Source of the DNA: Cellulomonas flavigena DSM 20109
GTDB lineage: Bacteria; Actinomycetota; Actinomycetes; Actinomycetales; Cellulomonadaceae
DNA length: 64,000 bases
Direction: 5' to 3'
Assembly (NCBI RefSeq): GCF_000092865.1
Contig: NC_014151.1
Coordinates: 2,790,001 to 2,854,000 of the forward strand
In this document: piece by piece, positions 16,627 through 25,569 of the stretch
Layout of the letters: each line of letters starts with the position of its first letter
Position numbering within the stretch: the stretch's first letter is position 1
Program-made: the position numbers and the translations under genes
The notes under the pieces: model-generated
Told to the model about the DNA's origin: nothing
Seen by the model: only the letters and a program-made list of their open reading frames with translations
Database searches by the model: none

Positions 16627-17664
16627 TCAGCGCACGCACTCCGCCCAGGACGTGCAGCCCAGCGGTTCGAGCGACGGCGCGACGGGGACGTCGGCGGCGG
16701 TGCGCTGCTCGAGGAACCGCGTGACCTCGTCGTCGTGGGCCGACCTGCTCTCGAGCAGGAGCCCGGTCGCCGGGTCGCGCACCAGCCGGTTCTCGGTGCC
16801 GTCGGCCGCGGGGACGCGCAGCACCTCCCCCACGCGCCCGAGCTCGTCCTCGCCGGGCCCCACCGACGCGCCGGGCAGCAGGGCTGCCGCCTCCCAGTAG
16901 GCGTCGCGCAGCTCGCGAGGCAGCAGCCCGCCGCGATGGTGCAGTGCGCCGAGCACCTCGTCGAAGACGGCGTCGGTGAGCGCCGGCGGGTCGGGCACCG
17001 TCCCGGCGCGCGGGGACGGGTCGGGCGGCACCGCGTCGACGACGGCCCGCAGCAGCTGCGCGGGGTCGGTGGGCAGCGCACGGGGGTCCGACACCCGCTC
17101 GTACCGCACGCCGTCCAGCACGACGGCGCCGCCGACGCCGTCGGCCGGCCCTCGACCGATGGCACGCGCCGTCACCCCGTCCAGCAGCAGCAGACCGGGA
17201 CGCTCCCGGCTCGCCCACCACTCCTGCTCCTCGACGTCCTCGCCGGTGCGCAGCTCGACCCGGACGTACCAGTAGGGCGCGTCGCCCTCCCACGGGTCAC
17301 CGGGCACGCCGGTGACGGTGCCGTCCTCGGCGACCACGGCCTCGGCCGGCACGGCGCGGGCCACGCCGCCGGCGGCGTCGGGCGAGCGTGTCAGGGCGGG
17401 CGTCGGCGTCCGCGCGTCGCTCGGCCCGGCCGTCGGCCCGCCGACGCCCGCGGGCGGGACGTCGGGGGTGACGACACCGGACGCGACCCCCCACGCCGTG
17501 CCGAGCACCGCCACGAGGACGAGGGCGGCTCCGCCGCCGCGCCGCGCCGCCCGGCGGCGGCGCGCCCGCTCCACGGCCCGCTCCGCATCGACCTCGGCAG
17601 GGGGGACGAGCAGGTCGAGCCGCTGCCGCAGCTCGGCCGCCCAGCTCTCGTCGGTCGTCGTCAT
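16627..17664 (-). CDS. Sigma-factor-linked single-pass membrane protein (copy 2)
   Basis: A 345-residue paralog of the protein at 14931. It has a short Arg-rich cytoplasmic start ([10 protein letters not shown]), one membrane helix (ALVLVAVLGTAWGVASGVV, about residues 46-64), a Pro/Thr/Ala linker, then an extracytoplasmic domain. Shared segments include VTGVPGDPW, YWYV, RERPGL, DPRALPTDPAQLLRA and RLVRDPATGLLLE. It ends GCTSWAECVR, parallel to GCGAWKSC in copy 1, implying a conserved C-terminal cysteine pair. The ATG overlaps the stop of sigma copy 2 (ATGA). The function is not known; a regulatory partner for the coupled sigma factor is the simplest reading. Confidence 0.75.
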   Translation of the reverse strand: MTTTDESWAAELRQRLDLLVPPAEVDAERAVERARRRRAARRGGGAALVLVAVLGTAWGVASGVVTPDVPPAGVGGPTAGPSDARTPTPALTRSPDAAGGVARAVPAEAVVAEDGTVTGVPGDPWEGDAPYWYVRVELRTGEDVEEQEWWASRERPGLLLLDGVTARAIGRGPADGVGGAVVLDGVRYERVSDPRALPTDPAQLLRAVVDAVPPDPSPRAGTVPDPPALTDAVFDEVLGALHHRGGLLPRELRDAYWEAAALLPGASVGPGEDELGRVGEVLRVPAADGTENRLVRDPATGLLLESRSAHDDEVTRFLEQRTAADVPVAPSLEPLGCTSWAECVR

Positions 17665-18269
17665 CGCGCACCTCCCGCACCGGGACCCGCGGACCCGTGC
17701 GTGGACCGGTCCATCGTCTCCCGCAGCTGCCGCAGCGCGCGCGAGGCCGTCGACTTCACCGTTCCCACGGAGATGCCCAGGTCGTCGGCGACCTCCTGCT
17801 CGGACAGCCCCTCGAGATGCCGGAGCACCACCACGCGTCGCTGACGGGGCGTCAGCGTCGCGAGCGCCCGGGCGAGCTGGTCGCGGTCGTCGTGCAGCGA
17901 CTGCCCGCCCTCCACGGCGCGCTCCGGCAGGTGCTCGGCCGCCGCGAGGACCTCCCGGCTGCGCCGTCGCCACGTCGAGACCCGCTGGTTCGCGAGCACC
18001 CGTCGTGCGTACGCCAGCGGCTCACGCTCGCGTGCACGGTCCCACGCCAGCCACGTGCGCACGAGCGCCTGCTGCACGAGCTCGTCCGCCTGGTGCACGT
18101 CACCGCACAGCAGCCAGGCGGTCCGTGCGAGCGCCGGACCGGAGTCCGCCACGAACGCGACGAACTCCTGGTCCCGGTCGCCACGGAGGGGCGGCACGAG
18201 CGGGACGCGCTCGTCCGCGTCCTTGCCCCCGCGTCGAGGACCACGCGCTGCGTCCGTCGTCGTCCCCAC
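17661..18269 (-). CDS. SigE-family ECF RNA polymerase sigma factor (copy 2)
   Basis: A 202-residue sigma factor, closely similar to copy 1 across region 2 (ARTAWLLCGDVHQADELVQQ) and region 4 (VVLRHLEGLSEQEVADDLGI, SVGTVKSTASRALRQLR). The start is uncertain. I choose the GTG at 18269 because a -10 CGTG at 18281-18278 predicts transcription to begin at about 18268-18270, which would make the message leaderless. A later in-frame start closer to the aligned N-terminus of copy 1 is possible. The gene is translationally coupled to membrane protein copy 2. Together the four genes form a tandem duplication of a sigma/membrane-protein module. Confidence 0.88.
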   Translation of the reverse strand: MGTTTDAARGPRRGGKDADERVPLVPPLRGDRDQEFVAFVADSGPALARTAWLLCGDVHQADELVQQALVRTWLAWDRAREREPLAYARRVLANQRVSTWRRRSREVLAAAEHLPERAVEGGQSLHDDRDQLARALATLTPRQRRVVVLRHLEGLSEQEVADDLGISVGTVKSTASRALRQLRETMDRSTHGSAGPGAGGAR

Positions 18270-18274
18270 ACCCT

Positions 18275-18303
18275 TCTCACGCGCGAGACGCCGCAAAGGT
18301 TGC
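18275..18303 (-). promoter_or_regulatory. ECF-type promoter of sigma gene copy 2
   Basis: Minus strand GCAACC (18303-18298), 16-base spacer after AACC, CGTG (18281-18278). The flank CGCCCCGCGACGCAACCTT matches the copy-1 promoter over 19 bases except for its final T/C context. This suggests both sigma genes respond to the same ECF holoenzyme. Confidence 0.6.
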
Positions 18304-18334
18304 GTCGCGGGGCGGGCGAGCCGGGCAGAGCGGC

Positions 18335-18826
18335 TCAGGCCTGGACGGCCTCGCCCTCGCCGAGGAGCTTGCGCAGGTACGCGTACGTGAGGTCGCCGGC
18401 CGTCTGGTCGTGCTGGTGCTCGTAGCCGGCCTTGTTGTAGAGGGCGATGTTCTGCAGCGAGTCGCGGCCGGTGAACACCCAGACCTCCTCGATGCCGTCG
18501 GGCAGCGTGGGCAGGATCGCCGAGAGCAGCTCCGTGCCGATGCCCTTGCCCTGCAGGTCCGGCGCGACGGCGAAGCGGCCCAGCGTCGCCTTGGTGCCCT
18601 CGACGAGGACGCGGATCGAGCCGACGAGACGGTGTCCCCACCACGCGCCGAGCGTGATGACGCCGTCCGCGCCCAGGTCGGCCTTGAGCTCCTTGAGGGT
18701 CTGCGTCAGCGGCGGGATGTTCGGGTCGCCGTACTGCTGCGCCTCGGTGACGAACGCGGCGCGGCGCAGCGTGAGCAGCTCACCCGCGTCGTCGACGGTC
18801 ACGGGGCGGATGTCGAGGGCGGTCAT
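18335..18826 (-). CDS. GNAT-family N-acetyltransferase
   Basis: A 163-residue acetyltransferase of the GNAT fold. The N-terminal IRPVTVDDAGELLTLRRAAF helix leads to the acetyl-CoA-binding motif A (LGRFAVAPDLQGKGIGTELL, with the Q/RxxGxG/A loop QGKGIG), then IEEVWVFTGRDSLQNIALYNKAGY, typical of motif B. The acceptor substrate is unknown. The ATG at 18826 (MTALDIRPV) is preferred; an ATG three codons upstream (18835) is equally open, and neither has a clear Shine-Dalgarno. It is divergent from purU with only about 40-50 bases between the starts. Confidence 0.88.
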   Translation of the reverse strand: MTALDIRPVTVDDAGELLTLRRAAFVTEAQQYGDPNIPPLTQTLKELKADLGADGVITLGAWWGHRLVGSIRVLVEGTKATLGRFAVAPDLQGKGIGTELLSAILPTLPDGIEEVWVFTGRDSLQNIALYNKAGYEHQHDQTAGDLTYAYLRKLLGEGEAVQA

Positions 18827-18861
18827 GGGCGCCATGGTGTCAGCCCGCGGCGCCCGCGCAC

Positions 18862-18867
18862 TACCCT
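18862..18867 (+). promoter_or_regulatory. -10 of a leaderless purU promoter
   Basis: TACCCT at 18862-18867 is followed after 8 bases by the GTG start at 18876, so the transcript probably begins at the start codon. Confidence 0.5.
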
Positions 18868-18875
18868 CGGACCTC

Positions 18876-19737
<862 letters not shown>

Positions 19738-19742
<5 letters not shown>

Positions 19743-19775
19743 CCCGCTGACCCGCTGACCGCTGACCCGCTGACC
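19738..19775. repeat. Short tandem repeat of GCTGACCC-like units after purU
   Basis: Four to five copies of CGCTGACC(C) overlap the purU stop and run to about 19775. Probably slippage-prone low-complexity DNA; no function is evident. Confidence 0.6.
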
Positions 19776-19815
19776 TCGGGCACCGCGTCGCCGGCACGGG
19801 TGGACGGCGAGCGCC

Positions 19816-19827
19816 CGAAGCGTTTCG
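19816..19827 (+). promoter_or_regulatory. Candidate LacI-family operator upstream of the CBM2 esterase gene
   Basis: CGAAGCGTTTCG is a near-perfect palindrome with the central CG typical of LacI-type sugar repressor sites. It lies about 120 bases before the esterase start. Inferred by pattern only. Confidence 0.35.
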
Positions 19828-19945
19828 ACGGGTGTGTCCGCGCGTCCCCGGGCGCCATGCTCGTCCCACGACCGGCAAACGTTCCCTGCCGCGTCGAGGA
19901 GTGCCGGCGCACCGCCGCGTCCGGCGGGCGAGGAGGTCACGGCCG

Positions 19946-21415
19946 ATGAGACTGTCCCGAACCGGCGGGAGCCGCCGCACGACCGCGCGTGCCGGCGCGC
20001 TGGCAGCGCTGCTCGCGCTCGCGCTGGCGGGTGCCGCGCAGCTCGCGACGGCGCCGCCCGCCCAGGCGGCCTCGCTCGTCGAGGTGCAGAACTTCGGCAG
20101 CAACCCCGGCGGCCTGCGCATGCACCTGTTCGTGCCCGACCGCCTGCAGTCCCAGCCCGGGATCCTCGTCGTGTCGCACTACTGCACGGGCAGCGCGCAG
20201 GCGATGTTCACCGGGCACCAGTTCGACGAGCTCGCCTCGCAGTACGGATTCATCGCGATCTACCCGAGCACGAACCGCCCGGGCAACTGCTTCGACGTCT
20301 CCTCGGTCAACGCGATCGTGCACGACGGGGGCAGCGACCCGCAGAGCATCGCGCAGATGGTGCAGTACGTGCAGCAGCGCTACACCACCGACCGCGGCAG
20401 GGTCTTCGCCACCGGCGTCTCGTCCGGCGCGATGATGACGCAGCTGCTGATGGCCACGTACCCCGACGTGTTCGCGGGCGGCTCGGCCTTCGCCGGGGTG
20501 CCGGCGACCTGCTTCGTCACCAACGGCAGCAAGCCGGGGACGACCGCGCAGGCCGGCTGGAACAGCGAGTGCGCCCAGGGCCGTCGCATCCAGTCCGGCG
20601 AGCAGTGGGGCAACGCCGTGCGGTCGGCGTACCCGGGGTACACCGGCCCGCGGCCGCGGGTGCAGCTGTGGCACGGGACGAACGACGAGACGCTCAACTT
20701 CCAGAACCACCTCGAGGCCACGAAGCAGTGGACGAACGTGCTCGGCCTGTCGGAGACGCCGACGTCGAGCGAGACGATCGGCAACCGCACGCGCGCCCGC
20801 TACGGCAGCACGGGCACCCGGGCGACGCTCGAGACCAACCGCCTGCAGGGCACGACCCACAACATCCCCGTGGACGCCGCGGCGGCGATCGCGTTCTTCG
20901 GGCTGGACCAGCCCAGCTCGACGACGCCCACGCCGACCCCCTCGCCCACACCCACACCGACACCGACACCGTCGCCCACACCGTCGCCGACGCCCACACC
21001 CACCCCGACGCCCACACCCACACCGTCGGCCACGCCCACACCGTCTGCCACGCCCACACCGAGCCCCACGCCGAGCCCCACGACGCCCGCTCCGTCGGGT
21101 GCGTGCCGCGTGACGTACACCGTGAACCAGTGGAACACCGGGTTCACGGCCCAGCTCGAGGTGGTCAACACCGGCACCGCGGCGCTCGACGGCTGGACGC
21201 TGCGCTTCGCGTTCCCCTCCGGGCAGCGGGTCACCCAGTACTGGAGCAGCGAGGTCACCCAGTCGGGCGCCCAGGTCACGGTCGCCAACGCCCCGTGGAA
21301 CGGGCGGCTCGCCCCGGGCGGTGCGGTGCAGATCGGCTTCAACGGCGCCCACTCGGGCACCAACACGGCGCCGTCGTCGTTCACGCTCGACGGCGCGCCC
21401 TGCACGGTCGGCTGA
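19946..21415 (+). CDS. Secreted CE1 (PHB-depolymerase-like) esterase with C-terminal CBM2
   Basis: A 489-residue exported carbohydrate esterase. The signal peptide ends near PPAQA|ASL (about residue 43). The CE1/PHB-depolymerase-family domain has [12 protein letters not shown], the nucleophile elbow [10 protein letters not shown] (Ser in GxSxG), WHGTNDETL (Asp) and [10 protein letters not shown] (His). A Pro/Thr/Ser linker of about 60 residues follows, then a CBM2 module starting [20 protein letters not shown] and closing with a second Cys (APCTVG). The likely activity is feruloyl or acetyl-xylan esterase on plant cell wall, inferred from the family and the cellulose/xylan-binding module. AGGAGG lies 9 bases before the ATG. 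Confidence 0.92.
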   Translation: MRLSRTGGSRRTTARAGALAALLALALAGAAQLATAPPAQAASLVEVQNFGSNPGGLRMHLFVPDRLQSQPGILVVSHYCTGSAQAMFTGHQFDELASQYGFIAIYPSTNRPGNCFDVSSVNAIVHDGGSDPQSIAQMVQYVQQRYTTDRGRVFATGVSSGAMMTQLLMATYPDVFAGGSAFAGVPATCFVTNGSKPGTTAQAGWNSECAQGRRIQSGEQWGNAVRSAYPGYTGPRPRVQLWHGTNDETLNFQNHLEATKQWTNVLGLSETPTSSETIGNRTRARYGSTGTRATLETNRLQGTTHNIPVDAAAAIAFFGLDQPSSTTPTPTPSPTPTPTPTPSPTPSPTPTPTPTPTPTPSATPTPSATPTPSPTPSPTTPAPSGACRVTYTVNQWNTGFTAQLEVVNTGTAALDGWTLRFAFPSGQRVTQYWSSEVTQSGAQVTVANAPWNGRLAPGGAVQIGFNGAHSGTNTAPSSFTLDGAPCTVG

Positions 21416-21544
21416 CGGGACGCCCGGCGCGGGGTCGACGCCCCGCGCCGGACTCGTCACGAACATCCGGTTCGCCGTGACTCGGGCCACATAAATCGTT
21501 TCGCCGGGTATCTCCTTGAGAATTCACCCACCACGGTGGTGACG

Positions 21545-21567
21545 ACCGGGGCCGTCCAGGCCCCGGT
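21545..21567 (+). other. 5'-leader hairpin before the small membrane protein gene
   Basis: A 9-bp perfect stem, ACCGGGGCC (21545-21553) with GGCCCCGGT (21559-21567), lies 24 bases upstream of the ATG at 21592. It could end the esterase transcript or structure the leader of the next gene. The direction of action cannot be decided from sequence. Confidence 0.4.
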
Positions 21568-21591
21568 GCCGTCCGACCCGAGGGGAACCCC

Positions 21592-22053
21592 ATGACCGCC
21601 GATGTCGCTTCCAGCACCGCACCCGCTGCCGTCGCGCCCGCACCCCGCGCGGCGTCCCGCACCCGTCTTCTCGGGACCCTCCTGACCGTGCTGGGTCTGC
21701 TCATGGCTCTGGCCGGCGTGGCCACCTGGGGCGGCATCGCCCAGGGCCTGGCCCAGGAGGAGATCACGGTCTCCGAGAACGCCCCGTTCCTCGCCGGACA
21801 GCCGGTCGTCACGCCGTGGGCCGCGTGGGCCCAGGCCGAGACGATCCGCGTCGACGTCGCCGAGATGACCGGCGGCCTCACCTACGCCGAGATGGACCGC
21901 GACGACCCGCAGCGACCCGCCGTCGCGACCGGCACGTTCCTGCGTGCGTCGCTCATCACGTCCGTCATCGCCTTCGGCGTCGCCCTCACGCTCGTCGGCA
22001 TCGGCACGGGCTTCGTCCTCGGCGGGCTCGGGCTGCGCAACGCCGCGGGCTGA
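21592..22053 (+). CDS. Two-helix membrane protein of unknown function
   Basis: A 153-residue protein with an Ala/Pro-rich cytoplasmic N-terminus, one membrane helix (LLGTLLTVLGLLMALAGVATWG, about residues 27-48), a central extracytoplasmic region (ITVSENAPFLAGQPVVTPWAA) and a second helix (ASLITSVIAFGVALTLVGIGTGF, about 119-141). I recognise no enzymatic motif and do not assign a function. GAGGGGA precedes the ATG with good spacing. The gene stands alone between the esterase and a convergent ABC gene. Confidence 0.72.
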   Translation: MTADVASSTAPAAVAPAPRAASRTRLLGTLLTVLGLLMALAGVATWGGIAQGLAQEEITVSENAPFLAGQPVVTPWAAWAQAETIRVDVAEMTGGLTYAEMDRDDPQRPAVATGTFLRASLITSVIAFGVALTLVGIGTGFVLGGLGLRNAAG

Positions 22054-22152
22054 CGCTCGGCCACCGACGTGGGCGCCCACCTCCCCGGGCGCTCCCGGCA
22101 CCCACCTCCCCGGGTGCCGACGGCGCACGCCCCCGCGGCGGCGCCGCCCCCA

Positions 22153-22185
22153 CCGCCGCCCGGCTCCGTGCGAGCCGGGCGGCGG
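22153..22185. terminator. Bidirectional terminator between convergent genes
   Basis: 13-bp perfect stem: CCGCCGCCCGGCT (22153-22165) with AGCCGGGCGGCGG (22173-22185), 7-base loop. It lies between the membrane protein gene (+) and the ABC gene (-). Confidence 0.75.
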
Positions 22186-22230
22186 CAGCGTGTCCCGGCG
22201 GCCCTGCGTCCGGCGACGACCGGGGCCGCC

Positions 22231-23061
22231 TCAGGCCCGCTCGGGGTGCGTCTGCGTCGCGCCCGTGATCGCCGCGAGCAGCTCCTCCTGCGAGACGTCC
22301 CGCGTGCGGAACGACCCGTTGTTGCGGCCGTGCCGCAGCACCTCGACACGGTCGGAGACCGCGCGCACGTCGTTGAGGTTGTGGCTGATGAGGACGACGC
22401 CGAGCCCGAGCTCGCGCAGGCGCTCGATGTGCGTGAGCACCTCGGCGGTGTGCGCGACCGACAGCGCGGCCGTCGGCTCGTCGAGCACCACCAGCCGGGG
22501 CGACCCGATGAGCGTGCGCGCGATGGCGACGGTCTGCCGCTGCCCCGCGGACAGGTGGCTGATGGGCGTGCGCACCGACGGGATGCGGCTCGTGAGGTCC
22601 CGCAGGATCTGCCGCGCGACCCGTTCCATCTCGCCGTCGCGCATGAGGGTGTGACGGCGCACCTCGCGCCCCAGGAAGAGGTTGGCCGTGACGTCGAGGT
22701 TCTCGCACAGCGCGTAGTCCTGGAAGACCGTGGCGATGCCGGCCTGGTGCGCGTCCGACGGTGACGCGATGGTCACGGGCTCGCCGTCGAGCTCGAGCAG
22801 CCCGGCGTCGGGGTGCAGGACGCCGGACACCACCTTGGCGAGCGTGGACTTGCCCGCACCGTTGTCGCCCACGAGCGCGACGACCTCGTGCGGGTGCACG
22901 ACCAGGTCGACGTCGACGAGCGCCTCGACCGGCCCGAACCTCTTGGACACCCGCCGCACCGCGAGCACCGGGGTGCGCGGCGCGGGCGCCGGCGGGACCA
23001 CCCGCTCGTCGCGCACGTCGCCACCGCCCCCGTCTCCCCCGCTCCCGCCGATCCCCGTCAT
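22231..23061 (-). CDS. Orphan sugar-type ABC ATPase (FrcA-like, single domain), cassette 1
   Basis: A 276-residue ATPase of the carbohydrate-uptake-2 class, but with one nucleotide-binding domain only. Walker A is GDNGAGKST, the Q-loop VFQDYALCENLDVTANLFLGRE, the signature LSAGQRQTVAIARTL and Walker [13 protein letters not shown], followed by the H-switch LISHN. This matches FrcA-like proteins rather than the two-domain RbsA/GguA type. The ATG overlaps the stop of the ROK gene (ATGA). No permease accompanies it, so it may serve the neighbouring GguB-like permease, have a regulatory role, or act with a permease elsewhere. A paralog sits at 28683 in the same context. Confidence 0.88.
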   Translation of the reverse strand: MTGIGGSGGDGGGGDVRDERVVPPAPAPRTPVLAVRRVSKRFGPVEALVDVDLVVHPHEVVALVGDNGAGKSTLAKVVSGVLHPDAGLLELDGEPVTIASPSDAHQAGIATVFQDYALCENLDVTANLFLGREVRRHTLMRDGEMERVARQILRDLTSRIPSVRTPISHLSAGQRQTVAIARTLIGSPRLVVLDEPTAALSVAHTAEVLTHIERLRELGLGVVLISHNLNDVRAVSDRVEVLRHGRNNGSFRTRDVSQEELLAAITGATQTHPERA

Positions 23062-24263
23062 GACCCGCCTCCGTCGCCGTAGTCCGCCAGGTCGCCGAGC
23101 TCCGCGGCCCCCGTGGCCGCCGCCTGGTCCGTGGCCTCGAGCACCATCGCGAGCGCCCCGAGCACCGACGCCCGGACCCCCAGCTCGCCGGTCACGACGT
23201 CGAGCGCCGCCACCTGGTTGAGCGGCACGCGCCGCCCGATCGCCTCGCGCATCGGCGCCAGCAGCACCTCGCCGGTCGCCGCGAGCTCGCCGCCGACCAC
23301 CACGCACTGCGGGTTGACGACCATCGCCATGCCGGCGACGACGCCGCCGATCACCGCGCCGGCGTCGGCCACGACCTGGCGGCACCCCGGGTCACCCTCG
23401 GTCGCGCGCTGCACCACGTCGCGCAGCGTGAGGGAGCCGTGGCTCGCCGCGAGCGGCTCGACGAGCGCCGGGTAGCCCACGACCGTGTCGAGGCACCCGC
23501 GCGAGCCGCACCGGCAGATCCGCCCCTGCGGGTCGACCTGCACGTGGCCGACCTCACCGGCGGTCCCGCCGAACCCGCGGTGCAGGCGCCCGGCGAGCAC
23601 GATCCCGGCACCTGTGCCCGCACCCACCGACACGTACACGACGTCCTGGTACCCGCGCGCCGCGCCGAACCGGCTCTCGGCGAGCGCGCCGAGGTTGGCC
23701 TCGTTGTCGACGAGCACCGGCTTGGCCAGGCGCTTGGCGAGCACGTGCACGACCGGCACCTCGTCCCAGCCGCGCAGGATGCCGCGCACGGTGACCAGGC
23801 CGGTGCCGGGCTCGACGGGCGCAGGCAGCCCGACGCCGAGACCCACGAGGTCGTCGAGCGTCGCGCCGACGCGCTCGAGCAGGTCGACGACGAGCAGCGC
23901 CGCGCGGTCGAGCGTCGTGTCGGCACGGTGCTCGGCCGGCAGCGGCAGGCTCTGCTCGGCGACGATCTCGCGCGTCACGTCGGCCAGCGCGACCCGCAGG
24001 TGGCGCCGGCCCACGTCGACGCCCGCGGCCAGGCCCGTCGTGCGGGCGATGGTGACGAGCTGCGCGCGACGCCCCGAGCGGACGGTGTTCGTGGTGTCGA
24101 CGACGCCCGCAGCCAGCAGCTCCTTGACGATCGAGCTGACCGTCGCGGGCGACAGGCCCGTGGCGGCGGTCAGCTCGACCTGCGTCAGCCCGCCGTAGCG
24201 CTTGACGGTCTCGACGACGAGCGCGCGGTTCGCGCCCCGCAGGGACGACTGCGATCCGGTCAT
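23058..24263 (-). CDS. ROK-family transcriptional regulator, cassette 1
   Basis: A 401-residue repressor-type ROK protein (NagC/XylR/Mlc class). The N-terminal winged helix-turn-helix includes GGLTQVELTAATGLSPATVSSIVKELLAAGVV (given here as its flanking motifs TQVELTAATGLS and ATVSSIVKELL). The ROK sugar-kinase-like domain has VGAGTGAGIVLAGRLHRGFGGTAGEVGHVQ and the zinc-binding GRICRCGSRGCLDTVVG. It starts at the ATG at 24263 with AGGGG upstream and its own -10 (TAGGCT, 24288-24283). It is coupled to the orphan ATPase gene and probably controls the adjacent importer in response to a mono- or disaccharide that cannot be named from sequence. Confidence 0.93.
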   Translation of the reverse strand: MTGSQSSLRGANRALVVETVKRYGGLTQVELTAATGLSPATVSSIVKELLAAGVVDTTNTVRSGRRAQLVTIARTTGLAAGVDVGRRHLRVALADVTREIVAEQSLPLPAEHRADTTLDRAALLVVDLLERVGATLDDLVGLGVGLPAPVEPGTGLVTVRGILRGWDEVPVVHVLAKRLAKPVLVDNEANLGALAESRFGAARGYQDVVYVSVGAGTGAGIVLAGRLHRGFGGTAGEVGHVQVDPQGRICRCGSRGCLDTVVGYPALVEPLAASHGSLTLRDVVQRATEGDPGCRQVVADAGAVIGGVVAGMAMVVNPQCVVVGGELAATGEVLLAPMREAIGRRVPLNQVAALDVVTGELGVRASVLGALAMVLEATDQAAATGAAELGDLADYGDGGGS

Positions 24264-24282
24264 CGGTCCCCTCACGTCGGCG

Positions 24283-24288
24283 AGCCTA
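24283..24288 (-). promoter_or_regulatory. -10 hexamer upstream of the cassette-1 ROK gene
   Basis: TAGGCT on the minus strand, 20 bases before the ATG, downstream of the permease terminator. It suggests that the ROK/ATPase pair has its own promoter. Confidence 0.45.
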
Positions 24289-24346
24289 GTGCCGGGCGGG
24301 GCCCTGTCCCCCCGGCGGCCGCCCGGCATCCCCCGGCCGGACGACA

Positions 24347-24385
24347 CCGCGGGCCCGCACCGCCGGTGGCGGCGCGGGCCCGCGG
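24347..24385 (-). terminator. Terminator after the cassette-1 permease gene
   Basis: 12-bp stem, CCGCGGGCCCGC (24347-24358) with GCGGGCCCGCGG (24374-24385), just downstream of the permease stop at 24391. Confidence 0.7.
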
Positions 24386-24390
24386 GTGCG

Positions 24391-25569
24391 TCAGCGCGCC
24401 TCGGCGCGGCGCTTGTTCCAGACGTCGAACGCGACGGCGAGCAGGAGCACGAGACCCTTGACCATCTGCTGGATCGACTGCGGGACACCCATGAGCTGCA
24501 TGCCGTTGCTCATGACGGCCATGATCAGCGCACCGGTCATGGCGCCGGTCACGCGGCCCACGCCACCGGTCGTCGACGCGCCGCCGATGAAGGCCGCCGC
24601 GATCGCGTCGAGCTCGAACATGTTGCCCGCGCCCGGCTGCGCGCCGTTCATGCGCGACGAGTAGACGACGCCCGCGACACCGGCGAGCAGGCCCATGTTG
24701 ACGAAGGTCCAGAAGGTGACCTTGCGGACCTTCACGCCCGAGAGCTGCGCGGCGTTGAGGTTGCCGCCGATCGCGTAGATGTGACGGCCGAACACGGAGC
24801 GCTGCGTGACGACCGAGTAGGCCATGATCAGCACCGCGAGCAGGATGAGGATGTTCGGCAGGCCGCGGTACTGCGCGAGCTGGTAGCCGAACCACATGAC
24901 GACCACGGCGATGACGACCAGCTTGGCGACGAACATCGGCATCGACTCGACGACCTGCTGGTACGCGATCCGACCGCGGCGCGTGCGCCACTGGCTCACG
25001 CCGTAGCCAACCACCGCGACCCCGAAGATCACGAGCGTGAACACGTCGATGCCGTACCCGCCGAACCAGCCGTTGGTGGAGAACCCGTTGGCGACGTCGT
25101 AGTACGTGCCGCCGAACGGCGACAGCGAGACGTTGTCGAGCACGCGGTAGGTCATGCCGCGGAACAGCAGCATGCCGGCGAGCGTGACGATGAAGCCGGG
25201 GATCCCGACGTACGCGACCCAGAAGCCCTGCCACATGCCGACCAGCAGGCCGACCGCGAGCGCAGCCAGGACGCCGACCCACCACGGTGCGCCGTTGCGG
25301 ATGACCAGCACGCCCGCGACCGCGCCGGTGAGCGCGACGACCGAGCCGACGGACAGGTCGATCTGGCCGAGCACGATCACCATGACCATGCCGATGGCGA
25401 GGATGAGGATGTACGAGTACTGCAGGACGATGTTGGTGAGGTTCCCCGGGCTCAGGAAGTTCGAGTTGAGCAGGGAGAACAGCACGACGATGAGCACGAA
25501 CGCGACGAAGATGCCGCTCTGGCGGAGGTTCCGCGTCACCATGTCGCGGAAGCCGGCGATGGCCGTCAT
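24391..25569 (-). CDS. Multiple-monosaccharide ABC importer permease (GguB/MmsB-like), cassette 1
   Basis: A 392-residue inner-membrane permease of the carbohydrate-uptake-2 (RbsC/XylH/GguB) family with about ten hydrophobic helices. Family hallmarks are [50 protein letters not shown] and the coupling segment [38 protein letters not shown] and the C-terminal FDVWNKRRA also fit. The ATG overlaps the ATPase stop (ATGA). With the dual-domain ATPase and the binding lipoprotein upstream it makes a complete importer, probably for arabinose, xylose, galactose or glucose-type sugars; the exact sugar is not predictable here. Confidence 0.93.
   Translation of the reverse strand: MTAIAGFRDMVTRNLRQSGIFVAFVLIVVLFSLLNSNFLSPGNLTNIVLQYSYILILAIGMVMVIVLGQIDLSVGSVVALTGAVAGVLVIRNGAPWWVGVLAALAVGLLVGMWQGFWVAYVGIPGFIVTLAGMLLFRGMTYRVLDNVSLSPFGGTYYDVANGFSTNGWFGGYGIDVFTLVIFGVAVVGYGVSQWRTRRGRIAYQQVVESMPMFVAKLVVIAVVVMWFGYQLAQYRGLPNILILLAVLIMAYSVVTQRSVFGRHIYAIGGNLNAAQLSGVKVRKVTFWTFVNMGLLAGVAGVVYSSRMNGAQPGAGNMFELDAIAAAFIGGASTTGGVGRVTGAMTGALIMAVMSNGMQLMGVPQSIQQMVKGLVLLLAVAFDVWNKRRAEAR

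Noticed and set aside
20930..21095. Repetitive DNA that could be taken for a CRISPR or minisatellite
   Set aside because: It is the Pro/Thr/Ser linker between the esterase and CBM2 domains; periodicity follows codons and there are no spacers.
22054..22230. Possible small ORF in the gap after the two-helix membrane protein
   Set aside because: Only a GC-rich spacer with a 13-bp terminator stem; no start with a ribosome site and no plausible product.
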